Notes: generated by a model not told the origin, from the sequence alone. A DNA stretch of 64,000 bases from Colwellia sp. 75C3 (GCF_002836255.1 NZ_PJAU01000033.1:558001-622000), one strand, 5' to 3'. Positions 13,131-21,166 are shown, counted from the stretch's first letter. Numbers and translations: made by a program.

Positions 13131-13487
13131 ATGGGAACTGAACAATCGAATCCCTACTTAGATTTTGAATTACTTGAAGGTTATTTAGACAGCTTAGGTA
13201 AAACTATTGTCGAGAAGATGCTCGCTTTATATTGTCAGCAAGTTGAAATTTACCTTAACGATATTGAAAGTGCACAACTGAGCGATTCATTATCTGGTTG
13301 GGAAGAGCACTGCCACAAAATGAAAGGCGCTGCAGCGAGTGTTGGCATGTACCAATTGCATCGACAATTAAAGTTATTAGAAAAAACGGACGAAGCTAAA
13401 GAGGAAAAAGCGCTGTCGTTAAAAGAATTAAGATTATCGAATGAACAAGCAATTATTGCTTTTAAAAGTTGGTTGGTAAGTAAGTAA
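13131..13487 (+). CDS. hptA: Histidine phosphotransfer protein resembling the ArcB Hpt domain (HptA)
   Basis: Small cytosolic phosphorelay protein of 118 residues made of one Hpt domain. The phospho-accepting histidine is H62 in CHKMKGAAASVG, and the C-terminus (AFKSWLVSK) resembles the end of the E. coli ArcB Hpt domain. In Shewanella a free protein of this kind, HptA, passes phosphate to ArcA because the sensor lacks its own Hpt. Convergent placement with arcA supports the same role here. The ATG at 13131 is preferred, with AAGGTG (13120-13125) in front; a GTG 18 bases upstream would add six residues. A 7-bp inverted repeat (ATAGAGA/TCTCTAT, 13091-13107) lies in the promoter region. Confidence 0.85.
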   Translation: MGTEQSNPYLDFELLEGYLDSLGKTIVEKMLALYCQQVEIYLNDIESAQLSDSLSGWEEHCHKMKGAAASVGMYQLHRQLKLLEKTDEAKEEKALSLKELRLSNEQAIIAFKSWLVSK

Positions 13488-13514
13488 GTAACTACCGGCA
13501 GGTTTTGTTTAGAT

Positions 13515-13556
13515 GGTAGTTTAGTCGTCCTTTAGGGCTGCTAAACTACCTTAATA
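13515..13556. terminator. Hairpin between convergent hptA and arcA
   Basis: GGTAGTTTAG (13515-13524) pairs perfectly with CTAAACTACC (13541-13550). The loop can pair further (CCT/AGG). T runs on both sides are short, so termination may be partial, but position and stem length fit a shared terminator. Confidence 0.55.
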
Positions 13557-13566
13557 TTAACGAATA

Positions 13567-14268
13567 TTAATCTAGCGTACCGACAAAGCGATATCCTTCA
13601 CCGTGAATGGTATTAATAAGCTCTGGTGTATTTTGATTTAACTCAAAGTGCTTACGTAACCTTCTTATGGTGACATCAACTGTACGGTCATTAGAGCGTA
13701 AATCTCTGCCAGTCATTTCTTTAATTAACTCTTGGCGAGAAATTATTTTACCAGAATTTTTGATAAGCAAACTTAATGCACGATATTCTCCACGTGGGAT
13801 CGCAATGATTTCACCTTCAGGGCTAGTCATTTGACGAGAATTACCGTCTAAAGTCCATTGATTGAAGCTCACTATACTTTGTTCTGGTTCAGTACTTGTT
13901 TGTCCAATACGGCTTAAGATATTACGCGCTCGGATTGTTAACTCTCGCGGGTTAAATGGTTTGGTTAAGTAATCATCAGCACCAATTTCTAAGCCAAGAA
14001 TTTTATCAATGTCGCTATCTCGACCGGTAAGGAAAATTAATCCCATGTCCTTATTGGTAGTTAATTCACGAGCTAATAACAAACCATTTTTTCCGGGTAA
14101 ATTGATATCCATAATGACAAGGTTGATAGTGTGTAGTCTAAGCTGCTCAGCCATACTATTACCATCAACAGCTTCGAAAACGACGTAACCTTCTGCTTCA
14201 AATAAATTGCGTAAGTTAAAGCGGGTGACGTCTTCATCTTCGACAACTAAGATTTGATATGTCTGCAT
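13567..14268 (-). CDS. arcA: Aerobic respiration control response regulator ArcA
   Basis: OmpR-family DNA-binding response regulator that controls respiratory and central-carbon genes according to redox state. The 233-residue protein has a receiver domain with the acidic pocket at D11/E12, phospho-acceptor D54 in [10 protein letters not shown], and K102 in [11 protein letters not shown] winged-helix effector domain ends in the typical [15 protein letters not shown] and [10 protein letters not shown]. Long stretches match E. coli ArcA as I know it. It is convergent with hptA, and the orphan kinase gene lies 196 bases upstream on the same strand. Confidence 0.95.
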   Translation of the reverse strand: MQTYQILVVEDEDVTRFNLRNLFEAEGYVVFEAVDGNSMAEQLRLHTINLVIMDINLPGKNGLLLARELTTNKDMGLIFLTGRDSDIDKILGLEIGADDYLTKPFNPRELTIRARNILSRIGQTSTEPEQSIVSFNQWTLDGNSRQMTSPEGEIIAIPRGEYRALSLLIKNSGKIISRQELIKEMTGRDLRSNDRTVDVTIRRLRKHFELNQNTPELINTIHGEGYRFVGTLD

Positions 14269-14464
14269 GTTGGTATTTACCTAATATTTAAATGGCTATT
14301 GCGATTATTATTTAATGAGTGAACTATATCCCCATTATCAGTCAATATGCATATTTCAAATTTTGCACTGTGAATGATAACGAGTATGTGTAATATATTT
14401 ACAATTATTTAACTATTTTAGTCAAGAGAAAATGAAAAAACAATTTTTAAAGGCTATTATTTCA

Positions 14465-16096
14465 TTAAGTTGATGCTAATTCTACAGGAAAGGTGATATC
14501 AAAACTCACTCCATGTTCAATATCATCTTCAAGTACTATATGACCATCTAGCGCTTGGGTTACTAAATTGTATACTAAATGCATGCCTAAGCCACTGCCG
14601 CCGCTGCCTCGCTTAGTGGTAGTGAACGGGTCAAAAATCTTTGCTTTCATGGAATTATCAATACCAATGCCATCGTCACTATAATTAATATGTAATTGAT
14701 CACTTAAGTTCATCACGTTTATAGCGATGGTGCCATGATCTAGCCCCTCAAAAGCATGGTAAATTGAATTTAATATTAGATTGATTAATATTTGGTTGAT
14801 AGGGCCCGGTTTACTATTAATATCGAGATCGTCAGGGCATATTACGGAGATAGTGACATTGGCTGATTTTATTTTTGCTGAGAGTGTTAATAAGACTTCA
14901 TCTAATAAACCTTTAACATTAAATGTGCGGGATTCAGCACTGGATTGGTCAACAGCAACCTTTTTAAAGCTTGATATTAATTTTGCCGCTCGTTCTAGGT
15001 TACGGAATATAATCGAGACATTTTCATCACTATCAGTTAAGAATTTTTTTAATTGGCTAGATTTTAATGTTTTGTCTTCAAAAGCTGTTTTAATTTCACT
15101 TAACTTGTCTGCTAATAAGCTTGAAGCAGTTACACCTAAGCCAATAGGGGTGTTTACTTCATGTGCTATACCGGCAACTAAATCACCAAGTGAAGCCATC
15201 TTCTCTGTTTCAACCAATTGCCCCTGAAACTCATGCAGTTTTTCTAATGTAGAAAGTAACTCTTGATTTGACTCTTTTAATGCGTCGGTTCTGGCACTAA
15301 GTCTATTTTCTAGAGCTTGGTTTTGAGATAAGGCATATTGGTGTTCATCAATTATGGTCGTGATATGTTTATCAGTGCGAAGTAATAAAATATTGATGTT
15401 TTTAGCCAGAATATCAAGTTCTTTATAAGGTTGAGTAGCTAATTGAGTTTGGTAATTTTTATTTTGTGATATTTGTCCCACATCTTCAATTAACTTGGCA
15501 ATAGGTTGGTTGGTTTTATTGAATAACCATTGTGAAATACTAAAGGATAAAATAAGCACAAAAATTAGAAAACCAAACATTACATAGATTAATTTACTGA
15601 TGAAATTCTGCTTTTTTAGCAAGCTAGATTGGATAAATAGATAACCTATAGTACGCTGTTCTTCGATGATTTTGACAATCAACTCTAGGTGGTTTTCTTC
15701 ATAGTGTATCGTACTTAATTGTGATATTTGGTCAATTTTATCGCTGATTGCTGGAAATTTGTGATTTTTATTATAACTACTAAAAAACTCAATGCTGCCA
15801 TCTTCATTCGAACGATACACATGTATGCGATTTATTAGGGTAGTCGAAATTAATTTTTCAAGCTCACTTTTGAGCTTACTTTGACTATTATCATTTTCGC
15901 TTTCTAAAAAGACACTACTATTACTTGCCAGGATATTTGCCCATGCGCGAGTCTCACTGGCAATATTTTTATTACCTTGTTCATCAACTATATAAATAAT
16001 ACTCGTTGATACCGTGAGTAATATTATTGCGCATAAAGCCATTATGCTCTGTACTAGGCGACTATGCAGTGACATGGTGTTGATTAAGTGTGGCAT
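14465..16096 (-). CDS. Membrane sensor histidine kinase, orphan
   Basis: Predicted inner-membrane histidine kinase of 543 residues. Transmembrane helices lie at about 17-37 and 168-188 and enclose a periplasmic sensor domain of some 130 residues that I do not recognise. A HAMP-like segment (190-240) and a coiled coil (250-300) follow. The HisKA H-box is LVAGIAHEVNTPIG with H312. The ATPase has the N box at N443, DDGIGI (474-479), FDPFTTT (488-494) and GSGLGMHL (500-507). No receiver or Hpt domain is present, and no unpaired response regulator other than ArcA is nearby. The ATG at 16096 is chosen; a TTG three codons upstream is possible. It lies 24 bases downstream of rsmC on the same strand and may be cotranscribed. 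The partner is unknown. Confidence 0.85.
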   Translation of the reverse strand: MPHLINTMSLHSRLVQSIMALCAIILLTVSTSIIYIVDEQGNKNIASETRAWANILASNSSVFLESENDNSQSKLKSELEKLISTTLINRIHVYRSNEDGSIEFFSSYNKNHKFPAISDKIDQISQLSTIHYEENHLELIVKIIEEQRTIGYLFIQSSLLKKQNFISKLIYVMFGFLIFVLILSFSISQWLFNKTNQPIAKLIEDVGQISQNKNYQTQLATQPYKELDILAKNINILLLRTDKHITTIIDEHQYALSQNQALENRLSARTDALKESNQELLSTLEKLHEFQGQLVETEKMASLGDLVAGIAHEVNTPIGLGVTASSLLADKLSEIKTAFEDKTLKSSQLKKFLTDSDENVSIIFRNLERAAKLISSFKKVAVDQSSAESRTFNVKGLLDEVLLTLSAKIKSANVTISVICPDDLDINSKPGPINQILINLILNSIYHAFEGLDHGTIAINVMNLSDQLHINYSDDGIGIDNSMKAKIFDPFTTTKRGSGGSGLGMHLVYNLVTQALDGHIVLEDDIEHGVSFDITFPVELAST

Positions 16097-16120
16097 GGTA
16101 CCCAATAAATTAGTCTGCTG

Positions 16121-17188
16121 TTACTTTGATGATAGCTGAGCTTGGTAAATAGTAAACCCTTTCTCTTTTGTTATCACGCGAGTATTACCAATGTGTGCTT
16201 CCATAATAGGTTGATAACGTAAAAAACTGTTGGCTACTATGGTGATGTTGCCTTGCTTGTTCAATTTTTGGTTAATGCCGGCTAAAAAGTCTTCACTGGC
16301 TTGATAGTGTGTTTTAACACCTTGATGAAAAGGAGGGTTTGAAACAACATGGTGATAGTGTTCGTTAACATCAGATAAGCTATTTGACGGGAATACATTA
16401 CCCGCTAGATTGTTTAACGCTAAACTCTCTTTTGCCGAGGTTAATGCTAAGGCACTTACATCAAGTAGAGATAAATTTGCTTCATTAAATTTTTTGCCGA
16501 TGAAACAGCTAATAACACCAGCACCACAACCAAAATCGAGCACTTTCCCTACTATTTTATCGGGTAAATTACTCAGTAGTAATGATGTACCTACATCTAA
16601 TTTCTGTTGACTGAAAACGCCAGGTAACGACGCTATAGTCAGTTCAATACCTTCAACGACAATATGATATTTTTTAAACCAATCTTGTAAGTTGAAAACG
16701 ACCGATAATTTTTCTGGCTCAAATAAACCGACAAAAAGCATGCAGTGGCGTGCAGCATCGACCTTTTGACAACAGGATAATATATTTTGTGTTAATTTTT
16801 CAGCAGATTGAATACCGCCTTTTTTCTCGCCAACTAACAATATTTTGGTTGTCTCATCTATACAGTGAGCAATAATAGCGAGCGTGAAATTTAGTTCAGC
16901 TTTGCTTTTAGGGAAGGTTATGATGACGAGATCATGACAAGTGTCTGTTTGATAGGTACTGGCGAATGTTGTCTGAACATTATTTTTATTAGATGAACTA
17001 CCATGTTTTTTGATTATTGCCTGATAGTCAATGAAATTGGTATTGAAGCAGCTAATACTGTCTGGCTTATGAATATCTACGTAGGCATCAATAAAACCAT
17101 CTTCCGGTAAGTTAATTAATAAGGGAGATTTAGCGATAAGTAATTCGCTATTACGTAATAAAACTTGGCTAGGATTTGACAAAGACAT
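16121..17188 (-). CDS. rsmC: 16S rRNA (guanine1207-N2)-methyltransferase
   Basis: Methylates G1207 of 16S rRNA in the 30S subunit using S-adenosylmethionine. RsmC proteins carry a degenerate N-terminal methyltransferase-like domain and an active C-terminal one. Here the C-terminal half has the cofactor motif VLDFGCGAGVIS and the catalytic VSNPPFHQG (NPPF, the motif for N2-guanine methylation), while the N-terminal half lacks both. Length (355 residues from the ATG at 17188) fits the family. A GTG four codons upstream is an alternative; neither has a good ribosome binding site. It is divergent from the lysine-riboswitch operon. Confidence 0.88.
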   Translation of the reverse strand: MSLSNPSQVLLRNSELLIAKSPLLINLPEDGFIDAYVDIHKPDSISCFNTNFIDYQAIIKKHGSSSNKNNVQTTFASTYQTDTCHDLVIITFPKSKAELNFTLAIIAHCIDETTKILLVGEKKGGIQSAEKLTQNILSCCQKVDAARHCMLFVGLFEPEKLSVVFNLQDWFKKYHIVVEGIELTIASLPGVFSQQKLDVGTSLLLSNLPDKIVGKVLDFGCGAGVISCFIGKKFNEANLSLLDVSALALTSAKESLALNNLAGNVFPSNSLSDVNEHYHHVVSNPPFHQGVKTHYQASEDFLAGINQKLNKQGNITIVANSFLRYQPIMEAHIGNTRVITKEKGFTIYQAQLSSK

Positions 17189-17282
17189 AAGGCAAGACAC
17201 AGTGCAATAAATACAGGAATAATAATAGTTATATTCTACGGTAAATAAGTATAAGGGAATAGGGTTATTTACGGTAAGTTAA

Positions 17283-17311
17283 TTGTACCCAAGTAAAAAA
17301 AATGCTTAAAT
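17283..17311 (+). promoter_or_regulatory. Possible promoter of the lysine-riboswitch operon
   Basis: TTGTAC (17283-17288), a 17-base spacer and TTAAAT (17306-17311) preceded by TG lie about 50 bases before the aptamer. Between them and the aptamer is a 10-bp hairpin, TTTAATGGTT (17333-17342) with AACCATTAAA (17347-17356). Confidence 0.4.
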
Positions 17312-17365
17312 AGCAGTTGTCCCTAATTCCAATTTAATGGTTGATTAACCATTAAATTTTAATAG

Positions 17366-17595
17366 GGCCAGAAGAGGAGCGTTAACCAGGTAATTACTAT
17401 TGTTTTGAGCAATTCAAAAGCAGAGATCAAACTCTGTAGATAGTAATGAGGGGGATTAACGCCGAGATAAATAGCTATTTGATAAGCTATTTATCGGTTG
17501 TGTACTTTATACCTTTATAAAGTAGTGGGCTGAATCCCAACAACTGTCACTTTGAATAACAACTATATAGTTGTTTAAGTGGGGAGCTTCTGGTC
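17366..17595 (+). ncRNA. Lysine riboswitch (L box) aptamer
   Basis: The order of conserved blocks matches the E. coli lysC leader: GGCCAGAAGAGG, then GAGGGGG, CGCCGAG, ATCGG, GGGCTGAATCCC, CTGTCAC and GTGGGGAGCTTCTGG. P1 is GGCCAGAAG (17366-17374) with CTTCTGGTC (17587-17595). P2 is GCGTTAA (17379-17385) with TTAACGC (17456-17462), capped by TTACTAT/ATAGTAA and two small hairpins. P3 is the 11-bp GATAAATAGCT stem (17466-17495). P4 carries the GGGCTGAATCCC element plus an extra inserted hairpin (17504-17523). P5 is CACTT/AAGTG (17548-17581) capped by a palindromic stem. Binding of lysine would repress the operon that follows. Confidence 0.95.
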
Positions 17596-17656
17596 TTTGC
17601 ATATTAGCCAAAATACCAGCCTTGCTGATGTTATGCTCTTCTTTGTCAACGCCCAG

Positions 17657-17764
17657 TACTCCGCACAATGTATCTAGTTTTATTAATCAAGCATGCTTAC
17701 CCATGTCTTTAATAACACGGATACTCATTATTTTTTATAGACTTTTTATCAGATAAGCGGAGTA
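17657..17764 (+). promoter_or_regulatory. Translational expression platform of the lysine riboswitch
   Basis: TACTCCGC (17657-17664) is perfectly complementary over eight bases to GCGGAGTA (17757-17764), which contains the dapD ribosome binding site five bases before the ATG. In the lysine-bound state this would hide the site. CTGGT (17590-17594), the 3' strand of P1, can instead pair with ACCAG (17615-17619), a candidate competing stem. No GC stem followed by a T run was seen, so control looks translational, not by termination. Confidence 0.7.
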
Positions 17765-17768
17765 ATAA

Positions 17769-18518
17769 ATGGATTGGCAAGATGTATTAGCACAGTTAGA
17801 ATCAGGTACTTTACGAGCGGCAAATCAAGATGATGCCGGTAACTGGCATGCCAATATTGAAGTGAAACAAGGTATTTTAGCTGCTTTTAAAGCGGGTGAA
17901 AACGTTGCTTTTAACGATAATTATCAGGGTTTTGTTGATAAGCACAACTTACCTGCTCGTCAATTTACACCACAAGACGGTGTTCGTTTAGTTCCTGGCG
18001 GCTCATCGGTCCGTGCCGGCGCTTACGTTGCCGAAGGCGTTATCATTATGCCACCAGCTTACATCAATGTAGGTGCCTTTGTTGATACCGGTACTATGGT
18101 TGATAGCCACGCTTTAATTGGCTCGTGTGCGCAAGTAGGTAAAAATGTCCACGTTTCAGCGGCGGTTCAAATTGGTGGAGTATTAGAGCCGATTGGTGCT
18201 AGCCCAGTGATTATTGAAGACGGTGCCTTTTTAAGTGCTGGTGTTGTTGTGGTTGAAGGCATTGTTGTTAAAAAAGGTGCGGTATTAGCACCGGGTGTCT
18301 CTCTTTCTAAGTCAGTGCCTGTTTATGATTGTGTTAATCAAGTCATGCGAGAAAAAGGTGCTGAAATTCCAGAACGTGCTGTTGTTGTTCCTGGTACCCG
18401 ACCTGTTAAAGGTGAATGGGCAGAAGAGCAAGGTTTAAGTATGGCCTGTGCGCTTATCGTTAAATATCGTGATGAAAAAAGCGATGCATCTCTAGAGTTA
18501 GAATCAATTTTACGTTAA
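17769..18518 (+). CDS. dapD: 2,3,4,5-tetrahydropyridine-2,6-dicarboxylate N-succinyltransferase, short form
   Basis: Transfers a succinyl group from succinyl-CoA to tetrahydrodipicolinate in lysine/diaminopimelate synthesis. The protein (249 residues) is shorter than E. coli DapD (274), with a reduced N-terminal domain, but the left-handed beta-helix core is clear: MPPAYINVGAFVDTGTMVDS, IGSCAQVGKNVHVS and IGGVLEPIGASPVIIED all resemble DapD. The C-terminal segment ACALIVKYRD matches the DapD end. It is the first gene behind the lysine riboswitch, with a GCGGAG ribosome binding site. It may be a second, lysine-dedicated copy, because the common dapD of gammaproteobacteria usually sits beside glnD and map. 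Confidence 0.88.
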   Translation: MDWQDVLAQLESGTLRAANQDDAGNWHANIEVKQGILAAFKAGENVAFNDNYQGFVDKHNLPARQFTPQDGVRLVPGGSSVRAGAYVAEGVIIMPPAYINVGAFVDTGTMVDSHALIGSCAQVGKNVHVSAAVQIGGVLEPIGASPVIIEDGAFLSAGVVVVEGIVVKKGAVLAPGVSLSKSVPVYDCVNQVMREKGAEIPERAVVVPGTRPVKGEWAEEQGLSMACALIVKYRDEKSDASLELESILR

Positions 18519-18698
18519 TTAATCATCTTGTCGTTGTATGGTCCAATCTATGTGTCAAAAGTACTCATTGATAGTCATCAACTCCGTGCTTTTTCCTTTA
18601 GTTTGAAACATACAACTTAAAGTTGAATAATTAATATACTCACTTGATTGAGTTCTGAAATTTAAAAGAAAACTATAAAGACAAATATAAAGAAAAGT

Positions 18699-19949
18699 AT
18701 GATGCCTAAATCCACTTGGTTTGACACCAGTATTGAACACGCCTTAATTTCCCATGAGTCACCAGAAGACGAGCAAGGTTATTATGTTTATCAACTCGAT
18801 GCACTTAAAGCACACTTAGCCGTTTTACAGCAGCAAGACGTGATTAAATTATGGTTTGCCGTTAAAGCTAATCCTTTATCAAAAGTTATTCAAACGCTTG
18901 ATAGTGAAGGTTTTAACTTTGATGTCGCCAGTACCGGTGAGTTAACTCAAGTTTTAGCGCAAGGCATAGACCCTAGTCGAGTATTAAATACCGGACCTGC
19001 TAAATCAAAAAAACAGCTCGCTGCATTTGTCAAAAAAGGTGTTCGTACTTTTGTAGTTGAAAGTCTAAATCAACTTAATTGGCTAAATGAAGTAGTGCTC
19101 GAGCAAGCTGAAGCATTAGGTAATGACGAAAAGCTTAAAGTGCTACTTAGAGTGCAATTACAATGGCATGAAGGCGAGAAAAACCCATTGGGTGGCAATA
19201 GTTTAACACCCTTTGGCCTATCAGTATCTGAGTGGCAGAATATCCATGTTGATAGTTATCCAGCTTTAGATTTATGTGGATTACATATTTTCCAATGGGG
19301 GAATATGTTGAGTAATGAAAAAATGTTTTCATTATGGTCTCAAATGATAACGCCTTTAACTGATTTAGCTAACAGCATTGGTATGACTTTGGATGTGCTC
19401 GATTTGGGTGGTGGTTTAGGTATTGATTATCTAAATGAAGGGCAGAAGTTGTCTTGGTCTCAAGTTATCAAAGACTTGGCTGTTATCAAAGAAAAGTCGG
19501 GTGTCAAAGAGTTATGGTTGGAGTTAGGACGTTTTGCTGTTGCAGAGTGCGGTTATTATGTCGTACCTGTGATTGATAGAAAAATGAATTATGATCAAGA
19601 GCAACTTGTATTAGCGGCGGGTATAAATCATTTATTACGTCCAGCAATCACCGACCAGCCTTTTCCTGTTCAAATATTACGTGAAGGTTTTTCAGCTGAA
19701 AAATCCACTATGCAAGCTTTTGATATTCATGGTCCTTTATGCACTAGCATGGATAAATTGGGGCACTTACCGTTACCAGAAGACATTGCTGTCGGTGAGC
19801 AGTTAGTGTTTGGCTATTGTGGCGCTTATGGTTTTACTGAAAGCATGCCGTTTTTCTTATGTCATGAATTAGCTGCTGAATATGTATATCAAAATGGCAG
19901 TTTAATCCAAGTTAGAGCAGCTCAGCCTGCTTCGTCTTATTTGGCTTAG
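18699..19949 (+). CDS. LysA-like PLP-dependent (fold III) amino-acid decarboxylase
   Basis: Alanine-racemase-fold decarboxylase of 416 residues, related to diaminopimelate decarboxylase. The PLP lysine is K56 in FAVKANPL, the phosphate-binding loop is LDLGGGLGID (234-243), the active-site cysteine lies in GPLCTSMD (345-352), and CGAYGF (374-379) matches LysA. Two signature positions differ: the usual EPGR is LELGR (275-279), and the usual HxGS segment is GLHIFQWGN (194-202). Riboswitch control by lysine and the dapD neighbour make decarboxylation of meso-diaminopimelate to lysine the likeliest role; a carboxynorspermidine-type or other basic amino-acid substrate is possible. It lies 180 bases after dapD and 13 before the deacylase. 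A second ATG directly follows the first. Confidence 0.75.
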   Translation: MMPKSTWFDTSIEHALISHESPEDEQGYYVYQLDALKAHLAVLQQQDVIKLWFAVKANPLSKVIQTLDSEGFNFDVASTGELTQVLAQGIDPSRVLNTGPAKSKKQLAAFVKKGVRTFVVESLNQLNWLNEVVLEQAEALGNDEKLKVLLRVQLQWHEGEKNPLGGNSLTPFGLSVSEWQNIHVDSYPALDLCGLHIFQWGNMLSNEKMFSLWSQMITPLTDLANSIGMTLDVLDLGGGLGIDYLNEGQKLSWSQVIKDLAVIKEKSGVKELWLELGRFAVAECGYYVVPVIDRKMNYDQEQLVLAAGINHLLRPAITDQPFPVQILREGFSAEKSTMQAFDIHGPLCTSMDKLGHLPLPEDIAVGEQLVFGYCGAYGFTESMPFFLCHELAAEYVYQNGSLIQVRAAQPASSYLA

Positions 19950-19962
19950 TTGAGGAATTAAA

Positions 19963-21093
19963 ATGAATAAATTTACCAAAGAGGTTATGTCTGTTGGCGA
20001 AATGGCAAGTGGTGCTAAGCTAACCGTTCCTGTTTATGCATTTCAATCTGAAAATAGCTCTGCTCCCAATGTTTATATTCAGGCCAATATGCATGGCGCT
20101 GAAGTTCAAGGCAATGCCGTTATTTTCCAGTTGCTTGAGCTACTACAACATTGCGATATACAAGCGAATATTACCCTAGTACCTTATGCTAACCCTGTTG
20201 CGTGTAATCATAAAAATGGTGAGTATACCTTAGGTCGTTTTGATCCCATTACAGGTGTAAACTGGAACCGAATGTATCACTTTGATCCAAGTATTGTGGA
20301 ACCTTTTGTTCAACAATATCTAGATGCCAGTGAAGAAGAAATAAAAGCTAAATTTCAGCAACTTTTACTTGCTGAAATAGAGAAGAAATTAGAACACAAT
20401 ATCTGGGGCATAACTACGGGGCAACGTATCGCTTATCAGTTACAACAACTTGCCCATCAAGCAGATATCGTTTTAGACTTACATACAGGCCCTATTTCAA
20501 GTAAGCACCTCTATTGCCCTGAATATGCACAGGCGAGCGCTGAATATTTCGATATTGAACATACCATTTTGATTCAAAATGACTTTGATGGCGCAATGGA
20601 TGAAGCCACTTTTTGTCCATGGTGGAGTTTACAACAAGCCTATCAAGCATCAGGAAGAAACTTTACTATGGGGAAGGGAGCCTTTAAGAAGGAAAGTTTT
20701 ACTGTTGAGCTTGGCTCTCAAGAGCAAATCGACTTAGATGTAGCCAAGCAAGATGCACTCGGTATTTTATCTTATTTAGAGTATCAGGGTGTTATTGATA
20801 ATAAGCAGTATCAGCCACAAAAAATGACCCGATATGCGTGTTATCTAAAAGATTATAAAGCCTTATATTCACCTATGGGCGGCATGGTCGATTATCTTGC
20901 TGAGTTCGGAAAGCCTTTAGCTGCAGGCGAGCCGCTAGCACGGATTCTTCGTATGGATAATTATGGTGATGGTGAAGCCTTACATTATGTGTCACTTGAG
21001 CAGCAAGTCATCCCTATTTTACACTTTGCTTCTGCTAGTGTTAATCAAGGAACTGAGTTGTATAAAGTTTTTTGTAATTACTTTGAGCTTTAA
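19963..21093 (+). CDS. AstE/aspartoacylase-family zinc deacylase
   Basis: Zinc-dependent amide hydrolase (M14-like) of 376 residues. Zinc ligands are H44 and E47 in NMHGAEVQGN and H174 in VLDLHTGP; the general base is E249 in VELGSQE. Known members remove succinyl or acetyl groups from amino acids. It begins 13 bases after the LysA-like gene with TGAGGAA before the ATG, so it belongs to the same lysine-riboswitch operon, and a terminator follows. By context it may desuccinylate N-succinyl-diaminopimelate, the job normally done by the unrelated DapE. That is inference: true AstE acts on succinylglutamate and lies with astCAD, which are absent here. Confidence 0.75.
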   Translation: MNKFTKEVMSVGEMASGAKLTVPVYAFQSENSSAPNVYIQANMHGAEVQGNAVIFQLLELLQHCDIQANITLVPYANPVACNHKNGEYTLGRFDPITGVNWNRMYHFDPSIVEPFVQQYLDASEEEIKAKFQQLLLAEIEKKLEHNIWGITTGQRIAYQLQQLAHQADIVLDLHTGPISSKHLYCPEYAQASAEYFDIEHTILIQNDFDGAMDEATFCPWWSLQQAYQASGRNFTMGKGAFKKESFTVELGSQEQIDLDVAKQDALGILSYLEYQGVIDNKQYQPQKMTRYACYLKDYKALYSPMGGMVDYLAEFGKPLAAGEPLARILRMDNYGDGEALHYVSLEQQVIPILHFASASVNQGTELYKVFCNYFEL

Positions 21094-21127
21094 TGTTTAC
21101 TAGTACTTAACATTGTGACAAGTCCTT

Positions 21128-21166
21128 AAAAAGCAGCTGCTGAATAGTATCAATAGCTGCTTTTTT
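21128..21166 (+). terminator. Intrinsic terminator after the lysine operon
   Basis: AAAAAGCAGCT (21128-21138) pairs with AGCTGCTTTTT (21155-21165) around a 16-base loop, followed by T residues. It is convergent with the gene at 21197 and may serve both. Confidence 0.8.

Noticed and set aside
17571-17756. Open frame of 61 codons before dapD
   Set aside because: It overlaps the 3' end of the lysine aptamer and the expression platform, has no ribosome binding site, and its sequence is explained by conserved RNA structure.
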